From the NCBI GenBank assembly GCA_900316645.1, contig ONDP01000022.1, positions 1 to 64,000 on the forward strand: DNA of 64,000 nucleotides. Direction: 5' to 3'. This document shows positions 37,746 through 45,121 of this stretch, in pieces. The translations under genes were made by a program, and so were the position numbers. The notes beneath the pieces were generated by a model. The model was not told the DNA's origin. It made no database searches and saw only the letters and a program-made list of their open reading frames with translations. Source of the DNA: an uncultured Prevotellaceae bacterium. Its GTDB lineage: Bacteria > Bacteroidota > Bacteroidia > Bacteroidales > Bacteroidaceae. Every line of letters begins with the position of its first letter. Positions within the stretch are counted from its first letter, which is position 1.

Positions 37746-39531
37746 TCATCTGACAATGACTACAATCAAACTCAAGACGGAAGCGACGACCATCGCCTAA
37801 GCGCAGAAACAGTGGTTCGGTAAACTGGGGTTTCCTGCCTCCGTGCTTCACACAGGCTCCCAGCGCATAGCGCAGACAATGACGGCACTGCATAATAGGT
37901 CCCTTGCCGCCTTTCAGTTCATAGGCCGACACATCCCTTGTGCCATAGAACGCAGCTGCCAGACGGTTGGAGATATTATAGAGATAAGGGAAACGGTAGC
38001 TCTCGGGGAGAGAAACGGCATCTCGTGACTGACGAGACGGCATCTCGCTACCCTCGAAACGGCACCTTGCTGACTGAATGAGGGCATCCGTCAACTGGCG
38101 ACGCAATTCGGAGAGCATACTGCTGGGGATGAAGTAGTTGAAATCGGGAGCCATCTCTACCCCACTACACTCATAAGGGGTTGCACCTAACTTCGACAAC
38201 TGACGGAGAATATTGTCACGCTGGGGTTTCTCTGCCTGCTGATGTTCGCAGACAATAGTCACCTCGACACCCTCTGCCGACAGGGAGAATCCGTCGGAGG
38301 TAGTCTGCAAGTGTAGCTGCAGGGGTATCTTGCGCTCGCTGCTCTTGCGGGAGAGCTGGCGCTCCATCTCCTGATCGTTATTCCGATAGAGGGCCATACC
38401 ACTATGCAGACCGCTGGGCATTTGCTGGGGGAAAAGGCGATTACCTTCAGCACGATTGACTCGGAAACCCTCTAACGCGCGTACATTATTTATAAAACAT
38501 AGGCCGTCGCCGTTGGAAAAGGAGGCGGTGCCTGCCACTGTGAACGAGTCGCGACGCATTTCCTTCACATGTCCCACATACTCGCCCATGGCCTTTGGAG
38601 TGTCAGGTGAGAAGATATCGGGCTGGCGCCCTTGCAGGAAATAGGTGGTGAATCCGCGATTGAAGGTTTTCTCCAAATGAGGTGTGAAGGTATAGGTGCA
38701 GCGACCTCTCGATGCTCGCTGATATTGGCAGGGATATTGTGCGATAATGGCGTCAAGGCGCTGACTATAGGCTGACACCACATTCTTCACATAGTTGGCA
38801 TCCTTCAGGCGTCCCTCTATCTTGAACGAGGTGGCTCCAGCGCGTATCAACGACTCCAAGTGCTGACTCTGATTCAAGTCCTTGAGCGACAGGAGGTGAC
38901 GTTGGTGCTCCAGTTCCCTCCCCTCTGCATCCAGAAGGTCGAACTTCATACGGCAGAACTGGGCACAGGCTCCTCGGTTGGCTGAGCGTCCGAAACAATA
39001 CTGCGAGGCATAGCACAGTCCGCTATAGCTCACGCACAAAGCTCCGTGGACAAACACTTCCAACGGCATATCGGGCACCTCACGGTGTATCTCGCTGATT
39101 TCATCGACAGACAATTCACGCGCCAATACCACACGTTGGAAGCCCTGATGCTGCAACCATTTCACTTTCGACGCCGTACGGTTATCGGTCTGCGTCGAGG
39201 CGTGAAGCGCTATCGGTGGAAGGTCCATCTGCAAGATAGCCATATCCTGCACCAGGATAGCATCAACCCCTGCCTCGTAAAGCTGGTGTATCAACAGACG
39301 GGTCGGCTCCAGTTCGTCGTCATAGAGAATGGTATTCACCGTGACATAGACCTTCACACCAAAAAGATGGGCATATTCGCAGAGGTGCTGGATATCCTCG
39401 ACACTATTGCCTGCAGCAACACGGGCACCAAAACGCTGAGCTCCTATATAGACAGCATCAGCGCCGTGGTCGACAGCAGCTATTCCGCATGTTAAGTCCT
39501 TGGCCGGTGCAAGCAGTTCGAGCGCAATCAT
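37726..39531 (-). CDS. U32 family protein (RlhA-like)
   Basis: The 601-residue protein starts LELLAPAKDLTCGIAAVDHGADAVYIG and carries the U32 signature with clustered cysteines (GALCVSYSGLCYASQYCFGRSANRGACAQFCR). A C-terminal extension of about 250 residues resembles the second domain found in RlhA, which is needed for 23S rRNA cytidine hydroxylation in E. coli. Despite the name peptidase, recent work ties such proteins to RNA hydroxylation (established for RlhA and TrhP). The last cysteines (QCRHCLRYALGAC and FDCSHC) could bind metal. It overlaps metA by four bases and the lipoprotein gene by 20. Confidence 0.88.
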   Translation of the reverse strand: MIALELLAPAKDLTCGIAAVDHGADAVYIGAQRFGARVAAGNSVEDIQHLCEYAHLFGVKVYVTVNTILYDDELEPTRLLIHQLYEAGVDAILVQDMAILQMDLPPIALHASTQTDNRTASKVKWLQHQGFQRVVLARELSVDEISEIHREVPDMPLEVFVHGALCVSYSGLCYASQYCFGRSANRGACAQFCRMKFDLLDAEGRELEHQRHLLSLKDLNQSQHLESLIRAGATSFKIEGRLKDANYVKNVVSAYSQRLDAIIAQYPCQYQRASRGRCTYTFTPHLEKTFNRGFTTYFLQGRQPDIFSPDTPKAMGEYVGHVKEMRRDSFTVAGTASFSNGDGLCFINNVRALEGFRVNRAEGNRLFPQQMPSGLHSGMALYRNNDQEMERQLSRKSSERKIPLQLHLQTTSDGFSLSAEGVEVTIVCEHQQAEKPQRDNILRQLSKLGATPYECSGVEMAPDFNYFIPSSMLSELRRQLTDALIQSARCRFEGSEMPSRQSRDAVSLPESYRFPYLYNISNRLAAAFYGTRDVSAYELKGGKGPIMQCRHCLRYALGACVKHGGRKPQFTEPLFLRLGDGRRFRLEFDCSHCQMNVYAAD

Positions 39532-40445
39532 TCAATCTTATTGATATCGTAAGGTGTCTCCTGATAGACGTAATAATTGATCCAGTTGCTATAAAGCAGG
39601 TTGGCATGGGCACGCCACGTTACCACAGGACCCTTGGCAGGATCGTCGTCACGATAGTAATTCTTAGGCAAGTCAACATCGTCACGGATGTCCTTATCAC
39701 GCTTATACTCATTGTCGAGCGTGTTGGGGGCATACTCCAGATGTCCCGTCACGAAGAACTCGCGTCCGTTACGAGCCATCACCATACTGACTCCGCAATC
39801 GGGCGACTCAGCAATCAGCGTCAGGTCAGGATGAGCCAGGATATCCTCACGATGCAACTCCGTATGTCGGCTATGAGGCATCTGGAATACGTCGTCGAAA
39901 CCACGAAAGATAGGCAACTGGGGCTCTAACGGTGTCTGAGGGAAGATGCCGAACATCTTCTTGGCCAGGGGATACTTGGGAATTCCGTAGTGATAGTAGA
40001 GTCCTGCCTGTGCAGCCCAGCAGATATACAGCGTACTGGTGACGTGGGTACGAGCCCAGGCAAAGATGTCAGTCATCTCGTCCCAGTAGTTGACATCCTC
40101 AAAATCGAGTGTCTCGACAGGGGCACCGGTGATAATCATACCGTCGAATTTCTCGTTACGCATCTGAGCGAAATCACGATAGAACATCATCATGTGTTCG
40201 ATAGGTGTATTCTTCGGAGTGTGACTGCGGAGTTTCATAAAACTAATCTCCAACTGCAACGGCGTATTGGAGAGCAAGCGAATCAAATCGGTCTCGGTGG
40301 TGATTTTCAACGGCATGAGGTTGAGAATCACAATCTTCAACGGACGGATGTCCTGCATGTGGGCACGCGAATCATCCATCACAAAGATGTTCTCCTGCTT
40401 CAGCAGGTCGATGGCCGGTAATTTATCTGGTAATCTTAATGGCAT
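39528..40445 (-). CDS. metA: Homoserine O-acyltransferase, probably acetyl-CoA specific
   Basis: The 305-residue MetA-fold enzyme starts methionine synthesis by acylating homoserine. The catalytic cysteine is Cys142 (LYICWAAQAGLYY), with His and Glu later (FVTGHLEYAPNTL). Position 111 is Glu (ITGAPVETLDFEDV), the residue tied to acetyl-CoA use, whereas succinyl-CoA enzymes have Gly. The product should be O-acetylhomoserine, which fits the PLP sulfur enzymes at 56206 and 57383. It begins 12 bases after the PP2C gene and overlaps the U32 gene by four bases, so it is read from the long signalling operon or an internal promoter that I could not find. Confidence 0.94.
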   Translation of the reverse strand: MPLRLPDKLPAIDLLKQENIFVMDDSRAHMQDIRPLKIVILNLMPLKITTETDLIRLLSNTPLQLEISFMKLRSHTPKNTPIEHMMMFYRDFAQMRNEKFDGMIITGAPVETLDFEDVNYWDEMTDIFAWARTHVTSTLYICWAAQAGLYYHYGIPKYPLAKKMFGIFPQTPLEPQLPIFRGFDDVFQMPHSRHTELHREDILAHPDLTLIAESPDCGVSMVMARNGREFFVTGHLEYAPNTLDNEYKRDKDIRDDVDLPKNYYRDDDPAKGPVVTWRAHANLLYSNWINYYVYQETPYDINKIE

Positions 40446-40457
40446 AAACTTGATGAA

Positions 40458-41216
40458 TTATTTAACTGAAATAACACAGGTAGAGACATTATCATATCCC
40501 CCAGCCTCAATAGCTGCCTCACAAAGACGGTTGGCAGAAGCCCCATCAACCAACAGGCGCTCGATTTCCTCATCTGGAACCATATCGTTCAGCCCGTCAG
40601 AGCAAAGCAGATAGAGGTCGCCCGAAAGAAAATCGTCGGTAAACTCATAAATATCCAAGAAGGAGTTCTTGCATCCTGCTCCAATACAATTGGTAATCAC
40701 ATTAGAGTGACGCTTCTCTCCATACAGGTTGCTAAGGGAATGATCGGTAGAGATTTGCTTCAACTTGCCGTCACGCAGACGGTAGAGACGACTATCGCCA
40801 CAGTTGATCCAATAATACCGACCACCATAGTAAATAATACCTACAAGCGTGGTGCCCATTTCTTCCATTGACGGATCAGCATGCCCCTTCGAGGTAATCA
40901 TCTGATTGACAGACTCCATCCATACAACCATCATCTCGTTAAATTCGCTAATGGACAAGCCTTTCGGCAGGTCGTTGATAAAGAAATGAAGATTGGCAAG
41001 CACATCGGCACTCGCCACTTCTCCCGCATTATGACCTCCCATACCATCGGCAAGGGCTATCACGAAACGGTCAACATTCTCTGCTATCAACGTAGTATGA
41101 TATGCCTCACTACGAACAAACTTGTCGTAGGCAAGCACCATGTCTTCATTATTGCTTCTAACACATCCCACACGGCTTGCAGCCGTTAAGACTATTTCAC
41201 TCATATCAAATTTCAA
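40458..41216 (-). CDS. PP2C-type Ser/Thr protein phosphatase
   Basis: The 252-residue protein has the PP2C metal-binding motifs in order: RSNNED (Asp25), ALADGMGGH (Asp57), EEMGTTLVGI, INCGDSRLY, LLCSDGLND and GGYDNVST. It lacks any extra domain, so it is a bare cytoplasmic phosphatase. Met5 (MSEIVLTAASR) is a plausible alternative start. It lies 17 bases after the FHA gene and is the natural antagonist of the kinase at 45122. Confidence 0.93.
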   Translation of the reverse strand: MKFDMSEIVLTAASRVGCVRSNNEDMVLAYDKFVRSEAYHTTLIAENVDRFVIALADGMGGHNAGEVASADVLANLHFFINDLPKGLSISEFNEMMVVWMESVNQMITSKGHADPSMEEMGTTLVGIIYYGGRYYWINCGDSRLYRLRDGKLKQISTDHSLSNLYGEKRHSNVITNCIGAGCKNSFLDIYEFTDDFLSGDLYLLCSDGLNDMVPDEEIERLLVDGASANRLCEAAIEAGGYDNVSTCVISVK

Positions 41217-41233
41217 TGTTTAAGACTTACAGG

Positions 41234-41806
41234 TCAGTTGATACTCACCTGCAAATTAATGTTTGCCAACGACACAATGTCACCACTCTTGATTGACATC
41301 GGTATATCTGGCAAAAGGTCACGATCGTTCAGCTTCGTTCCGTTTGAAGAATGCTTGTCGATAATGCACCAACCGGAATCGGGCTTGTAAATCAACTGCG
41401 CATGAACACTTGACACATACATATTGCCAACGAACATCTGCTGATAAGGACCTTGCTTGCGCCCTATGATGGCACCATTGATACCCACTATACGAATGTT
41501 TAGTGAAGGATTGTATAGTGTGAGCGTAGGAATACCTTGTATCTGGACATCGGCTGTAGAAATACCGTTGTTGGCATCCCTCGCACTCGCAAAGGTGCGA
41601 CTGATTTCTGCTGCCGTAGCATGACCGCTGGGCTGTTCGGACACATGACTGGTGCCCGGAGCCTCCATCAAACCACCGCAATACGTACAACGGCGTCCGG
41701 TTCCAACACGTCCGCAATTAGAGCAATACATCAAGGCTTGACCACACTGGTCGCAATAGAAGGACTGCTCCTCTATTTCTTCTTTACAACTTGGACATAT
41801 TATCAT
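41234..41806 (-). CDS. Double zinc-ribbon FHA-domain protein
   Basis: The 190-residue protein begins with two zinc ribbons (Cys4, 7, 18, 21 and Cys28, 31, 40, 43), a low-complexity linker (about 48-90), and a C-terminal FHA domain. FHA residues for phosphothreonine binding are visible: Gly115-Arg116, Ser132/Ser133, His135 and Asn155-Gly156. It should read phospho-Thr marks set by the kinase in this operon. Its start overlaps the AAA+ gene stop by four bases (ATGA), which suggests coupled translation and a joint complex. Confidence 0.92.
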   Translation of the reverse strand: MIICPSCKEEIEEQSFYCDQCGQALMYCSNCGRVGTGRRCTYCGGLMEAPGTSHVSEQPSGHATAAEISRTFASARDANNGISTADVQIQGIPTLTLYNPSLNIRIVGINGAIIGRKQGPYQQMFVGNMYVSSVHAQLIYKPDSGWCIIDKHSSNGTKLNDRDLLPDIPMSIKSGDIVSLANINLQVSIN

Positions 41807-44800
41807 AACTCATCCTTTATATCTTCTGGCAGTATCATCTGATAGGTCTCCTGAGTCACCTCACTCTGAGGCATTGCACTCACGCGAACAGACAACTGCT
41901 GGATTGTTTCATCAAGCATATTACGCATCTCACGGGCATTTCCGAAGGAATTACTCTTGCTGACCACCTTACGGCAAATCAGATCCATCAACTTGAACTC
42001 AGCAGCAGGCGACAAGGTGTAGTTGTCCTTTGACGCCATCTTCTTGAAGATTGCCAGGAGTTCATCCTCGTTATAGTCCTCGATATGCATCTTGTGGGTG
42101 AAGCGGCTGGCGAGTCCGGGGTTGACATTCATAAAGTCTTCCATCTCCTTCTGGTAACCTGCTGCTATCACTACAAACTTACCGCGATCATCCTCCATAC
42201 GCTTCATCAGCGTGTCGATGGCTTCCTTACCATACTGGTCGTTCTCCGACGAGAGGGTGTATGCCTCGTCGATAAACAGGATGCCACCCATCGCCTTGTC
42301 ACACATATTGTTGACAATCTTCGGTGTCTCACCCATATACTTACCAACCAAAGTGGCACGACTGGCCTCAATGACACGACTGGTAGGCAGAATCTCCATA
42401 CTCTGAAGCACCTCACCCATCTTACGGGCTATCGATGTCTTACCCGTACCTGGGTTACCTGTCAGGATGAAGTTCATGGCCATCTGCTGCACCTTACCAG
42501 CACCCATAGCAGCACGCTGCTTCATGAACATGCTCTGTACGGCAAGACGACGAATCATATTCTTGACAGAACGCATTCCGATGAACTCGTCGAGTTCGTT
42601 GAGTACCTCGTCCAACGGACGTGCCTTCTCGCTCTGCTGTACGGCAAGGTCGGCCTCGGTGATACGATACATATCCTCGTCCTTGAAGTTGGGATTGTTG
42701 ACTTCTGCCATCAGGCGCTGACTCTGTTTCTCGACTGCAGCATCAAAGATGCGGCGAGCCTCACGGGCATTGCCGAAGTTCTTGTCACGACGCAGATACA
42801 ACTGTTCGAACTGACGGTGGACAGCCTGACGGGTAGCATCGTCTACGGTGAAGTTCTTACCCTTGGCCAAATTGATGAATATCTCAGTCAGCTCGTCGGG
42901 TGTATAATCGTCGAAATGAATCGTCTGAGTGAAACGGCTCTTCAGTCCTGGGTTGGTATCAATGAAGTCGTGCATCTGATCAGTATAACCTGCCACGATA
43001 CAGATGAACTTTCCTCGGTCATCCTCCAAGCGTTTCAGCAGTGTGTCGATAGCTTCTCCGCCGAAGGAATCGTTGTCGCCTGACTTCAGGGTGTAGGCCT
43101 CGTCGATGAACAGGACACCACCCATAGCAGAGTCAATCAGCTGATTGGTCTTAATAGCTGTCTGACCGGAATAGCCCGATACCAGTTTGCTACGATCAGC
43201 CTCAACCAACTGACCTCGTGAAAGGATGCCTAACGTGCGGAACACATCAGCCATGATACGGGCAACGGTGGTCTTACCAGTTCCCGGATTACCCGTAAAG
43301 ACGTAGTGCTTGCCCTGGAACGTATTGGTTTCTCCACGACGTATCTGCAAGTTGAGGAAAGCAGCCAAGTTGGAAATCTCCTGCTTGACAGCAGCCAGTC
43401 CCACCATACCGTTGAGTTTCTTCAGACACTCGGTGTAATCGACTGCCTTTGGTGCCTCGTATGGGATATCCTCCTGCGTAATCGTCATCAGTTCCTCGTC
43501 CGTCTTGGTGGACATATCCCCCTTCTGCAGACGCTCTGCCTGCTTTGCCGTAATCTTGTCGAACAACTGGCGCATGGTACGTCCGTTGGCGAAGTCCTTG
43601 TCGCGGGCATCATACAGCTCGGTAATCATCTTGCGAGCCAGTTCTTCAGCATCTGGGGCAAAGACATATTTCTTCGACTTCGCAAAGACCTGCATAATCT
43701 GATACAGTTCTTCAGGATTGTAGTCGTCGATATTCAGGAAATAACTGAAACGGCTGCGCACACCAGGGTTGATGCGGAACAAATTCTCCATCTCCGTACG
43801 GTAACCGGCAGCAATAACTACAAATTTGCCTCGGTCGTCCTCCATACGTTTCATCAACTGCTCCAATGCCTGGGCTCCCTGATTGTCACGGTCACCGCCC
43901 TGACTGACTGGTGCCAATGTATAGGCCTCATCGACAAAGAGGATTCCTCCCATTGCCTTGTCGCACAAGCGATCTACAACCTTTGGCGTCTCACCCTGAT
44001 AGGGGCTGACCATCTTGGCACGGTCACACTCTACCACATGTCCGCTATCGAGATATCCGATAGCCTCCAATATCTCGCCCAACTTACGGGCAATCGTCGT
44101 TTTACCTGTACCTGGGTTACCCGTCAGTACGATATGGATGCCAGCCTTCTGCTGTTCACCCAAACCACGCTGGGCGCGCTGTACGCTGTTCTGTACGCTG
44201 TAGGCAATCTCGCGGACAGCTTTCTTCACCTGATCCATACCGATGTACTGGTCGAGATCGCTCAGGATATCATCAAGCGTACGCTCCTCAGGAACATAGC
44301 CCCGGATATCACCCTCCTCTATCATCGTAGCATCAGCACCACGACTGATGAACGAGGTAAAGATGTCCTCAGCAGTCTTCACTGCCAGATGACGATAGCC
44401 GAAGGTGTCGTCCTTGATTTTCACCTGATATTGGAAGAAACGCTCCAACTTATGATCTGCCTCAGGTGTATAGGCGGAAATGCCGTATTTGATACGCAGT
44501 TCCTGCTTGCAGACGTCACAGAGTTCGTTGTAACTCGGAGTAGGCAGACGGAAGATATACTTGAAGCGGTTCTGGGCTGCTGGGTTGTTTACCAGGAAAT
44601 CGTCCAGACCTTTGGGCAAACCGGAGATAATCACAATAGGATTATCGTTCCACTTGTCCATTTCTACAAAGAGCTTATCCAAAGGATTCACCTGATTGGA
44701 ATAGCGGTCGGGCAACAGTTTCTGAACATTATCAAAGAACAGGATACCATCCTTCGCCTTCTTGATGTTATCATCCCATTTATCAACAAAGCGCTGATAA

Positions 44801-45120
44801 TCGACGGCATCAACCATCGTCAACTTAGGCTTGTCAATAATCTTGTGTTGATAGAAGTAATCACGGATAATCTCAGAAAGCGCAGTCTTACCAGTACCTG
44901 TCTCACCGATGATAATCGCATTCACGCTCAGGCGTACATTCATGATATCCTTGCGCGAATGGAGATAGGTATAGGTGTCAACGACTGTCTTTAGTTGTTT
45001 CTTGACATCCTCAAGTCCCACCAACTTGTCTAACACATTCTGCGAAATGAGTGGCTTACCACACCATTTGCAGAATTTCGCAATCGAACGGTTTTCTTTA
45101 TGACAATGCTCGCAAACCAT
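41803..45120 (-). CDS. Zinc-ribbon protein with four AAA+ (CbbX/SpoVK/EccA-like) modules
   Basis: The 1105-residue protein begins with a zinc ribbon (Cys3, 6, 17, 20). Four AAA+ modules follow, with Walker A motifs at 72-79 (GETGTGKT), 334-341, 610-617 and 888-895 (each GNPGTGKT). Modules 2-4 have GGILFVDEAYTL-type Walker B motifs (Glu398, 674, 952) and are typical CbxX/CfxQ. Module 1 is divergent: its Walker B ends FFDN (Asp130, Asn131), so the catalytic Glu is missing. Related single-module ATPases include CbbX of Rubisco activation, SpoVK and EccA of type VII secretion. Four modules in one chain is unusual. It follows the kinase gene by one base. Confidence 0.93.
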   Translation of the reverse strand: MVCEHCHKENRSIAKFCKWCGKPLISQNVLDKLVGLEDVKKQLKTVVDTYTYLHSRKDIMNVRLSVNAIIIGETGTGKTALSEIIRDYFYQHKIIDKPKLTMVDAVDYQRFVDKWDDNIKKAKDGILFFDNVQKLLPDRYSNQVNPLDKLFVEMDKWNDNPIVIISGLPKGLDDFLVNNPAAQNRFKYIFRLPTPSYNELCDVCKQELRIKYGISAYTPEADHKLERFFQYQVKIKDDTFGYRHLAVKTAEDIFTSFISRGADATMIEEGDIRGYVPEERTLDDILSDLDQYIGMDQVKKAVREIAYSVQNSVQRAQRGLGEQQKAGIHIVLTGNPGTGKTTIARKLGEILEAIGYLDSGHVVECDRAKMVSPYQGETPKVVDRLCDKAMGGILFVDEAYTLAPVSQGGDRDNQGAQALEQLMKRMEDDRGKFVVIAAGYRTEMENLFRINPGVRSRFSYFLNIDDYNPEELYQIMQVFAKSKKYVFAPDAEELARKMITELYDARDKDFANGRTMRQLFDKITAKQAERLQKGDMSTKTDEELMTITQEDIPYEAPKAVDYTECLKKLNGMVGLAAVKQEISNLAAFLNLQIRRGETNTFQGKHYVFTGNPGTGKTTVARIMADVFRTLGILSRGQLVEADRSKLVSGYSGQTAIKTNQLIDSAMGGVLFIDEAYTLKSGDNDSFGGEAIDTLLKRLEDDRGKFICIVAGYTDQMHDFIDTNPGLKSRFTQTIHFDDYTPDELTEIFINLAKGKNFTVDDATRQAVHRQFEQLYLRRDKNFGNAREARRIFDAAVEKQSQRLMAEVNNPNFKDEDMYRITEADLAVQQSEKARPLDEVLNELDEFIGMRSVKNMIRRLAVQSMFMKQRAAMGAGKVQQMAMNFILTGNPGTGKTSIARKMGEVLQSMEILPTSRVIEASRATLVGKYMGETPKIVNNMCDKAMGGILFIDEAYTLSSENDQYGKEAIDTLMKRMEDDRGKFVVIAAGYQKEMEDFMNVNPGLASRFTHKMHIEDYNEDELLAIFKKMASKDNYTLSPAAEFKLMDLICRKVVSKSNSFGNAREMRNMLDETIQQLSVRVSAMPQSEVTQETYQMILPEDIKDEL

Positions 45121-45121
45121 A

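Noticed and set aside
42085..44994. Long antisense frames (332 and 562 codons) over the AAA+ gene
   Set aside because: They mirror the repeated AAA+ modules on the other strand and have no domain or promoter of their own.
41803..45120. Type VI or type VII secretion locus, suggested by the kinase/FHA/PP2C set and EccA-like ATPase
   Set aside because: No sheath, baseplate, FtsK/EccC or WXG100 genes occur nearby, so only the control-type components are present.
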